Shown here one piece after another: positions 33,608 through 45,381 of a stretch of DNA of 64,000 nt. How positions within the stretch are numbered: position 1 is the stretch's first letter; each line of letters opens with the position of its first letter. The DNA is from Kitagawia praeruptora. Taxonomy: Eukaryota; Streptophyta; Magnoliopsida; Apiales; Apiaceae. The notes beneath the pieces were generated by a model. The model had not been told where the DNA came from, did no database searches, and was given only the letters and a program-made list of their open reading frames with translations. The stretch spans positions 23,928,001-23,992,000 of the forward strand of contig CM075352.1 in the NCBI GenBank assembly GCA_037693485.1, in the 5' to 3' direction. The position numbers and the translations under genes are program-made.

Positions 33608-35770
33608 TGATAAGTGGATTTTATATCCACTTGGAACATTCTATATCGGCTTAAATTGATTGTTTTGGACTCAAGTTTGTGTAGTTTTGATGTGTTTTGT
33701 GTAGTTGTGCAGGTTTGCAAGAATATCTAAGCTTTTGTCGTTTTTTGGAGATTTAATTGATTAAAATTCGGATTTTCCGGGAAGGTTGCGCAGCTTATAC
33801 TGTTTTGGCCATATCTGGAGTTCTAGAAGTCCATTTTCAGCGATCTTACTGCCCACGCGAAGCTTGAGAGATTTTCTACAACCTGGGATAGGAAACAAGT
33901 GCAAGGGACGTGCTGAATGAAGTCGCGCAGGTGTTCTTATAAAAGAAGGCCATGAATTTACTGTTTTGCCCTTTTTCTAATTTTAATTGTATTCTGGGCA
34001 GTTTTGGGTACCTTCTTTAAATCCTAATTGTAATAGAAGGTAATATCTTTCTGGGCAAGATTTGTAGAGCCTATTTAAAACACACCCTACCATTATAAAT
34101 CATAACAATTCATAGCTTTTAATCGTATCAAGGTACTTTCGATCTTCAATTCTTTCTTCAATATTATGCTTTCATTCATTATCATTATTATTATGTTTTC
34201 TTTATTAAATATGTGTAACTAATTCTCTAATTTGAGGATTGGGTAGTATTCCTTGGTATTCATGCATGCTTGATTATGTGATTTTCTGCTTTGCTGGTCT
34301 GTTAATGAGATCTTAACACAATTAGGGGAGTCATGAACCTTTGATTGTATTCTAGGGATTGTAATAAGCTTGGGAGAGAAGTTGCAATCTTAGTACATGA
34401 TTTAACAGACATAATTTGAATATTAGATCGGGAGATTAATAGGAGAATTGTGAGACATATAATTCTTGGCACTTAACAGTTTATAGATATACTTTGATTG
34501 TATCATGAGAGTGACAATTAGGGTGTAGCTGTAGGCACTATATTGTAGCCTGAGAGGGTACAGTATAACTTTAGAAGAATTGTTTTCAGCAAGGTAGGAA
34601 CACAGATATCACATTAATATTGTTTAGGTTAATTGTTTCTTGTAGTTTGGATTTTATCTTTGTATATATTTTTCTTTTCTTTCTTTTTGTATTTCTTTCT
34701 TTGGTGTGTCTACAGGTTCTTTGAGGTAGACAACTTAAACAGGTTTTGAGGAGAGAGACTAGATGGAGTACAATTTTGGTTGGAACAACGCTCAAAATTT
34801 CTACAACAGTCAAGAACGATATCAAGACTTCAATCCTTACCCACAATTCAATTCCTATGAGGATTGTAATGCATATCAGGTGAATTCGTTCTATTCTGAG
34901 AACTCATTTTATGCTCCATATGCCCCTAGCAATGATTATTCATATTCGTTTGAAAATCAATATCATGATGATGTTTATCCATATATGTGTAATGATGTTG
35001 ATACGATTTTAACTCAGTCTAATCCTTCTTTACCTGCTGATTGGGAGATTGCGCTCAATAAAATGATTCAAGGAACTCAGTCTAATCCTCCTTTACTTTC
35101 TTTGGGAGTTTTTGATGAACCAACTTTAGAGATTGCTAGTGACAATGATATTCCATGTGATTCAATAGCTTGGTACGAGGAGAATGCTAAACTAAATAAT
35201 TTTATTTGGGAAGTTCGAGCAGTGTGGCATGACGGTTGTTATCGAACTCCTCCTTGTGTCAATTTTCCTCTATGCCATGATTTTTGTTTAGCAATTGATG
35301 ATAATGTTGTGTCTGATGAGTCTACTTGTGTAGTTGATAATTGTCCCATGCGCATTAATGATAATTTGGATGCAATTGAAATTCTACCAAATCTAGAAAA
35401 TTTTGAGCTTAATACATTGGTAGACGAGATTAAAATTGATGAGTGTCCAATTATAGAAGAGAAGGAAGTTAAGATTGATGAAATTGAAAATCTTGCTTTA
35501 GAGTATAAGGATCCGATTTGGGAGGAGTATATGAGTCGTACTAATAATGATTATTCTGACAATTTTTCTAGCTATTTTGATGTTTCCAAGTCTCTTGAGC
35601 ATGATAGGTTCTTGAAAGTTTTCGTACCTTTCAATGAATCTAAGGTTTATTTGCACAATATGCTTATATTAGAAATTCGTAGATATGTGCATCTGTTTGC
35701 TTTTTCTGTTCATTGAAGTTTCCAGGTATAAAATAAGTCGAGCTAAAGACATAAAACAAGCGCTTCGTGG
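33608..35770 (+). mobile_element. Athila/Tat-like LTR element remnant
   Basis: The element starts TGATAAGTGG with an inverted repeat AAGTGGATTTTATATCCACT, like Athila/Tat LTR starts. The LTR continues through a conserved region (CTGGAGTTCTAGAAGTCCAT) that recurs in reverse at 56.9 kb, TATTTAAA near 34071 and TAACTAATTCTCTAATTTGA. The LTR end and primer site were not located. After the 34763 ORF comes AAACAAGCGCTTCGTGGG (about 35754-35771), a motif often seen in Athila/Tat elements. The sequence is then cut off by the next element, so the 3' half is lost. Confidence 0.55.
34763..35716 (+). CDS. unrecognised 317-codon ORF inside an LTR element
   Basis: An intact frame starts at ATG (MEYNFGWNNAQNFYNSQERY). 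Residues 1-75 are rich in Tyr, Asn, Phe and Gln, a low-complexity segment. A middle part (150-180) has a cluster of cysteines (CYRTPPCVNFPLCHDFC). The C-terminal third is acidic and Ile/Glu-rich. There is no CCHC knuckle, protease or RT motif and no signal peptide. It follows an LTR-like region and is followed by a typical element tail, so it is probably an element-encoded accessory or gag-like protein. I cannot name the family. The absence of stops over 950 bp argues for recent function or youth. Confidence 0.55.
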   Translation: MEYNFGWNNAQNFYNSQERYQDFNPYPQFNSYEDCNAYQVNSFYSENSFYAPYAPSNDYSYSFENQYHDDVYPYMCNDVDTILTQSNPSLPADWEIALNKMIQGTQSNPPLLSLGVFDEPTLEIASDNDIPCDSIAWYEENAKLNNFIWEVRAVWHDGCYRTPPCVNFPLCHDFCLAIDDNVVSDESTCVVDNCPMRINDNLDAIEILPNLENFELNTLVDEIKIDECPIIEEKEVKIDEIENLALEYKDPIWEEYMSRTNNDYSDNFSSYFDVSKSLEHDRFLKVFVPFNESKVYLHNMLILEIRRYVHLFAFSVH

Positions 35771-36105
35771 GTATTTTTTTATTCCACTAGCACAAAAATC
35801 TGATCATGTTTTGTTCCATTAAATTTTGTCTCCCACATTTTATTACTTTAAAACATAAACCCAGCCACTTATGCATACAAGCAGAGTACAAGCACAGGTC
35901 GTTTAATTTCTTTCCTATAGAGACACCGATTACCACAACCTCGACCAAATTATATACACACAAAAACAGAGTTCAAACACAGGTAGTCATTTTTCCTGTT
36001 AATTATTTTGTTTCATTTTCATCTGGGTGATTGATTTGTTGGGGATTGTATCAGTTTGTGTTTTGTTTTGGTTGAACTGGTGTGGGTTTTGTGTTGTTGA
36101 CTGAT

Positions 36106-36775
36106 GAAAAGGAGGAGGCGGAGGGAGTAATCGAGAGAGGAGAGAAAGAGGAGAGAGGGAGATCGGGAAAGAGAGAAGAGAAGAGAGAGTGGAGTAGCGA
36201 GGAGAGGGTGAGGTGAAGAGAGAGATTTCTGATGGAGAGATTTGCAGAGAGAGAGATTATTGTTGTTGTTGGGTGTTGTCAGAGAAGGGGGAGATGGTGA
36301 GGGTGAGCGGAGAGGGTAATCGAGAGAGAGAGAGAGACGAGAATTAGAGGGAGAGATGAGGGACAGAGAGAAGAGGGATGAGACGGAGACGGGTGGTGGC
36401 GGTTATAGTTGGTATCGGCGAGAGAGAAGAGATGGAGTCGGGAGAGAGGGGAGGTTGTCGAGGGTAGAACGAGAGAGAGAGAGTTCGTTGGGAGAGAGTA
36501 ATCGAGAGAGATTGACAGGGGGAAGTCGAGAAAGAGATGGAGAGAGTGAGTTCGAGAGAGAAGAGATAGTCGAGGGAGATGGTGAGAGATCGAGAGAGAG
36601 AGATAACCAGGAGAGGGAGAGAGATTGAAAGAGAGAGCAGAGAGATCGAGAGAGTGAGATGTTGGGAGAGAGATTGAGTCGAGGAGATGGAGAGAGAGAG
36701 ATCGACGGAGAAAGAGATCAGAGAGAGAGACCGGTGAGAGGCAAGGGAGGGGTGAGGCCCACGAGGGGGTGATGT
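36106..36775 (+). repeat. GA-rich polypurine tract in the left LTR
   Basis: About 670 bp of almost pure purine on the plus strand (runs of GAGAGA, GGGAGA, TCGAGAGA). Its translation is artificial Arg/Glu-rich peptide in several frames, and the reverse strand gives Ser/Leu-rich peptide. I regard neither as coding. Confidence 0.95.
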
Positions 36776-38551
36776 GGGGCCCACATAAATTTTCTGTAAA
36801 AAAAAATTAGTAATAAAATAATATCGATTGAATGTTTTAGTCGGGATTTAATTATTTGGATTAAAAATGGAAGTTTTGTGATTTAGAAATAAAAATGGAA
36901 TTTTAACTTATTAATTGTTAAAAAGAAAAATTAGAAGCTAGTGGGATTTATAAATTAGGATTATTTTAATAGAATTACATTTCTGGTCAAAAGTGGGAGC
37001 AATGATTATGGTTTAATGAATAATTTAATAAAAATGGTTTTGTTGATTTATTAATTAAATTAAAATATTTTGTGATTATTTGGACATAATTTAGAGACTT
37101 AATAATTCATTGATAAAAGAGGTATTTAAAATGATGAGGGTATTGAAGTGGAATAATTATTGTGGTTTTAAATTGAGTAAATAGGATTAATTGTTGTCTT
37201 GAGGATTTATTTATTTAATTTGAGGATTAATTATTGTCTCGAGGATTTATTTATTTAAATTAAGGATTAAGTGTTGTCTCGAGGGTTAATTGGATAATTA
37301 TGTTTCTTTTATCGTGGAATAAGATAATTGTTTGAGGATTATTTATTGATTGAGTTTTTATATAGGATGTCAATGGTATTATTTTAGAGGATTGATATTT
37401 AGCATTTTCGGATTATTTTGATGAACCAGATCGAAATAGATTATTTTAGAAGCTAAAAATCGGATTATTATTAAATTATTTTGAGATTTAAAAATGGAAA
37501 AGGTTTTGCGTAAAAATGTTGAGTTTGGAATTATTCGAGGAATCATTTTGGGGTAGGATTTCGGATGAGTTAGGAGATTCGTTTGGAAAAACTTAAAGAA
37601 CGAAAGTTGTAGATATGCAAAGGTACTATATAGCGGTGAATAGAAGTTGATTGAAAGGTGATCAAAAGTTGAGTTAAATAATAGCTGAACTAGGCGCGAG
37701 AAGGTGAAATGCTGGAGAACCAGAGACGTGGAGCAAGTTGGAGTATTGTACTGCAGAACCAGGCAAGTTTATTTATGTATACTCTATCGTTCAGAGTATC
37801 TGTATTTTTCAATATATGAAATGCGTTGAATAGATTTAAATCCATAATTGCAAGTTTACTAATTCGTACTCCATCGTTCAGAGTATTTATATTTTTAAAT
37901 ATGCTGATTAAGTTTTCGCTATACAAAAATCAAATATTCTTTTTAGTGGTTTATATCAAATTTTATTCATGCAATCTACATACATATATAGTATTATATG
38001 AGGTGTTGAAATTATTATATTAGGTGTTGAAATTATTATATGAGGTGTTGAAATTTATTTCATGAGTTGGCCAAATTGTTGGGAGGTTTATTGAAATACT
38101 TCATTCGTATTCGTAGAAGAGATGATAAAGATATATTTAATTATATTTTCATACTACAGAATATTTATATTTAAGAGTGGGGTTATATATATTTATATAA
38201 ATTATATAAATATAAAGTAAGTTGTGATTTATTGCTTCTAAAAGCAAAAGTGACCGGAGTAACGCACCGGCCCAAATGGTTACATATAAATGGTGAAGGG
38301 CCGAGAAAGACGGCTCATCCTTCTGGGAAGTTTTATTTGGGTGGTTCGAGACGTCGACCATCCTTTCTATCGATAGAATTGAGAAGTGACAATGGATTGA
38401 TCATCCATTACTTGAGAAGGCGTTATGAGCAGAAATCCAATCTTTGACATCCTAACGGTTAACCGATGCCTTTGTGGTTCTGTTAACTAGAGGGTTGATC
38501 TGAGCAGTTGGTAAATTTTATTTATTCAAATCAATTGAGCAGTTCTGAGGA

Positions 38552-38815
38552 GTATTTTTGAGTTATATGAGGAGTATTTTGAGAAGTTATTGAGATGTAT
38601 TTATTCTTTCATATGAGTAGTATTTTGAGAAGTTATTGAGATGTATTTATTCTTTCATATGAGGAGTATTTTGAGAAGTTATTGAGATATATTTATTCTT
38701 TCATGTGAGTAGTATTTTGAGAAGTTATTAAGATATATTTATTCTTTCATATGAGTAGTATTTTGAGAAGTTATTGAGATATGTGTATTCTTTCATATGA
38801 GTAGTATTTCGAGAA
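38552..38815 (+). repeat. 46-bp tandem repeat in the left LTR
   Basis: Five to six units of GAGTATTTTGAGAAGTTATT followed by GAGATGTATTTATTCTTTCA. The matching array in the right LTR is at 43302-43560. Confidence 0.93.
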
Positions 38816-39327
38816 TTATAAAAAAAATTTGAGTTGATCTCTTTCCAAAAATATATATTATAGAGTGGTAAAAACCATATTTTGGTAAAGTTTTTGTTGT
38901 ATTATATGATATCTATATATACTTGCTGGGCATTCTTTGGCTCATACTTGCTATTTATATATTATAAAACAGGGGTAATCAGAGCTGATTCTAGTACAGT
39001 GAACCGTGATTAAGGGAAATGGAAGACAACTGATGTAGTGTGTTAACCTTATAGCATTTGAGAAGGGTGCAGACTGGGAAAGTGTTTGTATAATGTTTTA
39101 TTATCTAGTACTTTGGAGTTGTAATAGTATTTCGGAGATTCTGGGAAGTGAACTTGAGATGTAATATCTTCTGGATTATTGAGTACTTGTTCTAAGACTA
39201 TAACCCGTGGAGTAAAAGATGGTGTGTACTATGAATATTATTGTAGATTATACTGTGAGCAGGTGATCGAATATTCCGCAAGAGATGTGACGACCTGGAT
39301 TCCTGTAGAGGATTTGGGGGCGTTACA

Positions 39328-40169
39328 GAATGGTATCAGAGCAGTAGGTTATAAATCTTAGAACGAGTGTAGGAGGAGTTATGGCTATATACGAGAGAGT
39401 TTAGAAGCCAAGGAACCGATAGGTATATATATAGTAGGATTCCAAGGAGTTGTGGGGTGGAGGTATGATGGCTATTAGCAGTAGTAGAATCAATTAGGAT
39501 GAGAAAAATGTGTATCCATTAAATTATTTATTGGGTTAAATTGGAGTATATACAGTTATGTATCTATAAATATGCATATATATACATATAGGCAAATGAT
39601 CAAAAGAGAACTCTTTTTTATAAGAAAACTAAGGTACTAATCCTAACCATTGGATGTATTATAATCAATGGCCCCGCCAGGGGCACCAACACACTAATCA
39701 AATACACCCTCACACACACAATCCCACCTAATCCCCTCCGTTTTTAATTTGATTTTTCCCGTCAATCGGTGATATTTTTTTAAAATCTAATTTCACCACA
39801 TTTTTCTCCATCTCCCAACGATCAGTTTGAATACCATATGTGCTATATTTTAATTTAGTTTTCTAAGTTCTCCTTTTAAAGGGGTTTTCTCTAGATCCCT
39901 ACTCTATATATATATATAACTACATGTATATATGTGTATATATATGAATATGTACAGATATGTACTGTTTTGTTTTCATAAATAAATATTTCATGGGTAT
40001 GCCATTTTATTAGACTAAGCCATATGGGGATAAGTTGAGTCGAGTGAGGTTGTGACTTTTGGAGAAGTGTATAAGAGATTAATATAGTGGAAAGTAGAGT
40101 ACGAAATAAGCAACCTTAGTTATTGCCTACGTTGATTCCGAGGACGGAATCCTTTTAAGGAGGGAAGAC
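39328..40169 (+). mobile_element. internal region of the long-LTR element (PBS to PPT), non-coding
   Basis: The primer binding site TGGTATCAGAGC at 39331-39342 complements initiator tRNA-Met. The polypurine tract AAGGAGGGAAGAC is at 40157-40169, directly before the right LTR. The 0.84 kb between carries no gag or pol, so the element depends on others for movement. A segment at about 39593-39905 has partly matching inverted ends (AGAACTC...AGAAAACTAA against TTAGTTTTCT...AGTTCTCC) and may be a MITE. Confidence 0.85.
39593..39905. mobile_element. possible MITE inside the element
   Basis: The left portion AAAAGAGAACTC and AGAAAACTAA mirror the right portion TTAGTTTTCTAAGTTCTCCT. The interior is CA-rich and unlike the surroundings. 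No clear target duplication was found. Confidence 0.35.
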
Positions 40170-43100
40170 TGTAATATCCGCGAATTTTCGAATAATTTTT
40201 TTTCTTTTCTGCTCGATATTCAAATTTTAATTAAGAGCGATGCACTAGTATATTTCAATTAGCGTGTTTTTGGTAAAATTTCGAAATTTTATATATTCGT
40301 ATGTAAGTAAAATTATATTATATCTATTTAATTATATTTACTTGGTATTTATTAAAATTAGGAAATTTAGGAAAAATAAGATTTTAGTTTTGGATCGAAT
40401 TTATTTTATAGAATGAAATTAGAGTCTCATTTTAATTCGCCAGCAGGAAGGAAACGAGCTCTTTTCACCAAACATTTCACTAATCATGGTCATTATTAAG
40501 GCATTTACGTTTGTCCCCCACGTTTGTATTTTTTAATTCCACTAGCACAAAAATCTGATCATGTTTTGTTCCATTAAATTTTGTCTCCCACATTTTATTA
40601 CTTTAAAACATAAACCCAGCCACTTATGCATACAAGCAGAGTACAAGCACAGGTCGTTTAATTTCTTTCCTATAGAGACACCGATTACCACAACCTCGAC
40701 CAAATTATATACACACAAAAACAGAGTTCAAACACAGGTAGTCATTTTTCCTGTTAATTATTTTGTTTCATTTTCATCTGGGTGATTGATTTGTTGGGGA
40801 TTGTATCAGTTTGTGTTTTGTTTTGGTTGAACTGGTGTGGGTTTTGTGTTGTTGACTGATGAAAAGGAGGAGGCGGAGGGAGTAATCGAGAGAGGAGAGA
40901 AAGAGGAGAGAGGGAGATCGGGAAAGAGAGAAGAGAAAAGAGAGTGGAGTAGCGAGGAGAGGGTGAGGTGAAGAGAGAGATTTCCGATGGAGAGATTTGC
41001 AGAGAGAGAGATTATTGTTGTTGTTGGGTGTTGTTAGAGAAGGGGGAGATGGTGAGGGTGAGCGGAGAGGGTAATCGAGAGAGAGAGAGGCGAGAATTAG
41101 AGGGAGAGATGAGGGATAGAGAGAAGAGGGATGAGACGGAGACGGGTGGTGGCGGTTATAGTTGGTATCGGCGAGAGAGAAGAGATGGAGTCGGGAGAGA
41201 GGGGAGGTTGTCGAGGGTAGAACGAGAGAGAGAGAGTTCGTTGGGAGAGAGTAATCGAGAGAGATTGACAGGGGGAAGTCGAGAAAGAGATGGAGAGAGT
41301 GAGTTCGAGAGAGAAGAGATAGTCGAGGGAGATGGTGAGAGATCGAGAGAGAGAGAGAGATAACCAGGAGAGGGAGAGAGATTGAAAGAGAGAGCAGAGA
41401 GATTGAGAGAGATCGATATCGAGAGAGTGAGATGTTGGGAGAGAGATTGAGTCGAGGAGATGGAGAGAGAGAGATCGACGGAGAAAGAGATCAGAGAGAG
41501 AGACCGGTGAGAGGCAAGGGAGGGGTGGGGCCCACGGGGGGGTGATGTGGGGCCCACGTAAATTTTCTGTAAAAAAAAATTAGTAATAAAATAATATCGA
41601 TTGAATGTTTTAGTCGGGATTTAATTATTTGGATTAAAAATGGAAGTTTTGTGATTTAGAAATAAAAATGGAATTTTAACTTATTAATTGTTAAAAAGAA
41701 AAATTAGAAGCTAGTGGGATTTATAAATTAGGATTATTTTAATAGAATTACATTTCTGGTCAAAAGTGGGAGCAATGATTATGGTTTAATGAATAATTTA
41801 ATAAAAATGGTTTTGTTGATTTATTAATTAAATTAAAATATTTTGTGATTATTTGGACATAATTTAGAGACTTAATAATTCATTGATAAAATAGGTATTT
41901 AAAATGATGAGGGTATTGAAGTGGAATAATTATTGTGGTTTTAAATTGAGTAAATAGGATTAATTGTTGTCTTGAGGATTTATTTATTTAATTTGAGGAT
42001 TAATTATTGTCTCGAGGATTTATTTATTTAAATTAAGGATTAAGTGTTGTCTCGAGGGTTAATTGGATAATTATGTTTCTTTTATCGTGGAATAAGATAA
42101 TTGTTTGAGGATTATTTATTGATTGAGTTTTTATATAGGATGTCAATGGTATTATTTTAGAGGATTGATATTTAGCATTTTCGGATTATTTTGATGAACC
42201 AGATCGGAATAGATTATTTTAGAAGCTAAAAATCGGATTATTATTAAATTATTTTGAGATTTAAAAATGGAAATGGTTTTGCGTAAAAATGTTGAGTTTG
42301 GAATTATTCGAGGAATCATTTTGGGGTAGGATTTCGGATGAGTTAGGAGATTCATTTGGAAAAACTTAAAGAACGAAAGTTGTAGATATGCAAAGGTACT
42401 ATATAGCGGTGAATAGAAGTTGATTGAAAGGTGATCAGAAGTTGAGTTAAATAATAGCTGAACTAGGCGCGAGAAGGTGAAATGCTGGAGAACCAGAGAC
42501 GTGGAGCAAGTTGGAGTATTGTACCGCAGAACCAGACAAGTTTATTTATGTATACTCTATCGTTCAGAGTATCTGTATTTTTCAATATATGAAATGCGTT
42601 GAATAGATTTAAATCCATAATTGCAAGTTTACTAATTCGTACTCCATCGTTCGGAGTATTTATATTTTTAAATATGCTGATTAAGTTTTCGCTATACAAA
42701 AATCAAATATTCTTTTTAGTGGTTTATATCAAATTTTATTCATGCAATCTACATACATATATAGTATTATATGAGGTGTTGAAATTATTATATGAGGTGT
42801 TGAAATTTATTTCATGAGTTGGCCAAATTGTTGGGAGGTTTATTGAAATACTTCATTCGTATTCGTAGAAGAGATGATAAAGATATATTTAATTATATTT
42901 TCATACTACAGAATATTTATATTTAAGAGTGGGGTTATATATATTTATATAAATTATATAAATATAAAGTAAGTTGTGATTTATTCCTTCTAAAATCAAA
43001 AGTGACCGGAGTAACGCACCGGCCCAAACGGTTACATATAAAGGGTGAAGGGCCGAGAAAGACGGCTCATCCTTCTGAGAAGTTTTATTTGGGTGGTTCG

Positions 43101-44079
43101 AGACGTCGACCATCCTTTCTATCGATAGAATTGAGAAGTGACAATGGATTGATCATCCATTACTTGAGAAGGCGTTATGAGCAGAAATCCAATCTTTGAC
43201 ATCCTAACGGTTAACCGATGCCTTTGTGGTTCTGTTAACTAGAGGGTTGATCTGAGCAGTTGGTAAATTTTATTTATTCAAATCAATTGAGCAGTTCTGA
43301 GGAGTATTTTTGAGTTATATGAGGAGTATTTTGAGAAGTTATTGAGATGTATTTATTCTTTCATATGAGTATTATTTTGAGAAGTTATTGAGATGTATTT
43401 ATTCTTTCATATGAGGAGTATTTTGAGAAGTTATTGAGATATATTTATTCTTTCATGTGAGTAGTATTTTGAGAAGTTATTAAGATGTATTTATTCTTTC
43501 ATATGAGTAGTATTTTGAGAAGTTATTGAGATATGTGTATTCTTTCATATGAGTAGTATTTCGAGAATTATAAAAAAAAATTGAGTTGATCTCTTTCCAA
43601 AAATATATATTATAGAGTGGTAAAAACCATATTTTGGTCAAGTTTTTGTTGTATTATATGATATCTATATATACTTGCTGGGCATTCTTTGGCTCATACT
43701 TGCTATTTATATATTATAAAACAGGGGTAATCAGAGCTGATTCTAGTACAGTGAACCGTGATTAAGGGAAAGGGAAGACAACTGATGCAGTGTGTTAACC
43801 TTATAGCATTTGAGAAGGGTGCAGACTGGGAAAGTGTTTGTATAATGTTTGATTATCTAGTACTTTGGAGTTGTAATAGTATTTCGGAGATTCTGGGAAG
43901 TGAACTTGAGATGTAATATCTTCTGGATTATTGAGTACTTGTTCTAAGACTATAACCCGTGGAGTAAAAGATGGTGTGTACTATGAATATTATTGTAGAT
44001 TATACTGTGAGCAGGTGATCGAATATTCCGCAAGAGATGTGACGACCTGGATTCCTGTAGAGGATTTGGGGGCGTTACA
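40170..44079 (+). mobile_element. right LTR, complete, 3910 bp
   Basis: Starts TGTAATATCCGCG and ends GGGGGCGTTACA, so the ends form a TGTAA...TTACA inverted repeat. It contains the same GA tract (about 40861-41545) and 46-bp array (43302-43560) as the left LTR, with few differences. Its right edge interrupts the old minus-strand copia element. Confidence 0.93.
40861..41545 (+). repeat. GA-rich polypurine tract in the right LTR
   Basis: Counterpart of 36106-36775, slightly longer through added GA and GATCGATATCGAGA units. Confidence 0.95.
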
Positions 44080-45189
44080 TACGATATCACACTCCTTTAA
44101 GAAATTCTTAAATTTCAGGCTTAAGTATTCTCCTTCACGATCAGATCGTAGAGTTTTATACTTTCGCCTATGTGCTTCTCTACTTCAGCCTTATACTCCT
44201 TAAATTTTTTCAAACAATTCAGATTTGTTCTTCAAAAGATACATATATCCGTATCTACTAAAATCATCAGTAAAGGTTATGAAATAGTAAAAGCCACCTC
44301 TTGCCATCATACGCATTGGACCACATACATCACTATGTATTAATTCCAATCATTTGGTGGCCCTCTCACCTTGACCGGTAAAAGGAGCTTTAGTCATTTT
44401 GCCCAATGAAACACGGTTCGCATTCTTCGTATGATTCAAAATCAAACTTATCCAAGTATCCATCTTTATGTAACTTAGAAATGCGATTCTCACTTATATG
44501 GCCAAAACGACAGTGCCAGCGGTATGTATGATTTGAGTCATTTGTCTTAAGACGTTTATTATTTACATTATAGACAGGAGTATCAAGAACATATAAACCA
44601 TTAAACAAACGTGCAACCTTATAGGTAACATTATTCAATGAAAAGGAACACCAATTGTTCTGAATCAAAAAGAAAAAGTAATCTTGTCCAAACAAGAAAC
44701 GGTAATAATGTTTCTGCAATCGCAGACACGTAATAACAGTTCTCTAGTTCTGAAATAAGCCCCGAGGGCAATGATAAATAAGTCCCTACAGCTAAATCAG
44801 CAATCTTTGCTCCATTGCCAACATGTAGGTCGACTTCTCCTAACGCCAAAGTCCTACTCTGTTGCTGTTTCTACACATTTATACAAATGTGAGAACCACA
44901 TCCGGTATCTAATACCAATGATGTAGAAGTAGACAAATTGACTTCTATAACATAAATACCTGAATCAGAAATCTGAACAGCCTTCAGTTTCTTCAGATTC
45001 TCCAAATAAGCTTGACAGTTTCTCTTCCAATGACCCGGCTTCTTGCAATAGTGACAATCACCTTTTGCAACACCTCCTGTAGGCATCAAAGCCCCTTCAG
45101 GAGCATGTTTTGAATTGGCATTAGATTTGAATCCAATCCTCCTCTTGCATTTCCACTGCCAATCAAGGAAGTTTGTTCCTGTCAACTTG
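44080..45189 (-). pseudogene. old copia element, gag-protease-integrase part
   Basis: Minus-strand frames read, from 45185 leftwards, TGTNFLDW (gag start) joined directly to a later segment, the zinc knuckle CHYCKKPGHWKRNC, the protease DTGCGSHIC, the pre-integrase region RWHCRFGHISENRISKLHKD with EECEPC, and the start of integrase, before being cut at 44079 by the long LTR. About 0.5 kb of gag is missing against the related copy at 52104. Frames are broken at about 44870 and 44690. The 5' end continues at 50892 because a younger element split it. Confidence 0.9.
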
Positions 45190-45381
45190 TGTCAACACAT
45201 ATTAGGCATCTTAGACTTTAACATCACAACAAAGTCATAGTTTAGGCACCGTTCATGACTATTGTGCATTTGTTCTACTATAAATATAGTAGCTTTACAT
45301 TGTAATAGATACACAACATATATACAAATCCTTCTGTGATTACTTCTTCTCTCTACTTACATAAGTATATACAATTTATCA
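45190..45381 (+). mobile_element. 5' LTR of a young copia element, 192 bp
   Basis: Starts TGTCAACACATATTAGGC and ends ACAATTTATCA. By eye identical to 50700-50891. Flanked by ACTTG (45185-45189), repeated at 50892-50896. It is followed by the primer site TGGTATCAGAGC at 45382-45393 (initiator tRNA-Met). TATAAATA near 45280 may be the TATA box. Confidence 0.97.

Larger units (their letters stand above)
35771..39327 (+). mobile_element. left LTR (5'-truncated) of a long-LTR Ty3-type element
   Basis: About 3.56 kb nearly identical to 40526-44079 (offset 4752-4773 because of small indels). It lacks the first 356 bp of the LTR. It ends GGGGGCGTTACA at 39327, followed by GAA and the primer site TGGTATCAGAGC. 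It contains a long GA-rich tract (about 36110-36775) and a 46-bp tandem array (about 38552-38815). Open frames here are purine-tract artefacts or repeats. Confidence 0.9.

Noticed and set aside
36344..36784. Long Ser/Leu- and Arg/Glu-rich frames on both strands (also 40968-41557)
   Set aside because: They are translations of the polypurine tract in an LTR. All frames stay open because of low complexity.
39179..39361. 60-codon ORF at the LTR end (also 43931-44203)
   Set aside because: Lies across the LTR end and primer site, and the two LTR copies diverge only where flanks differ.
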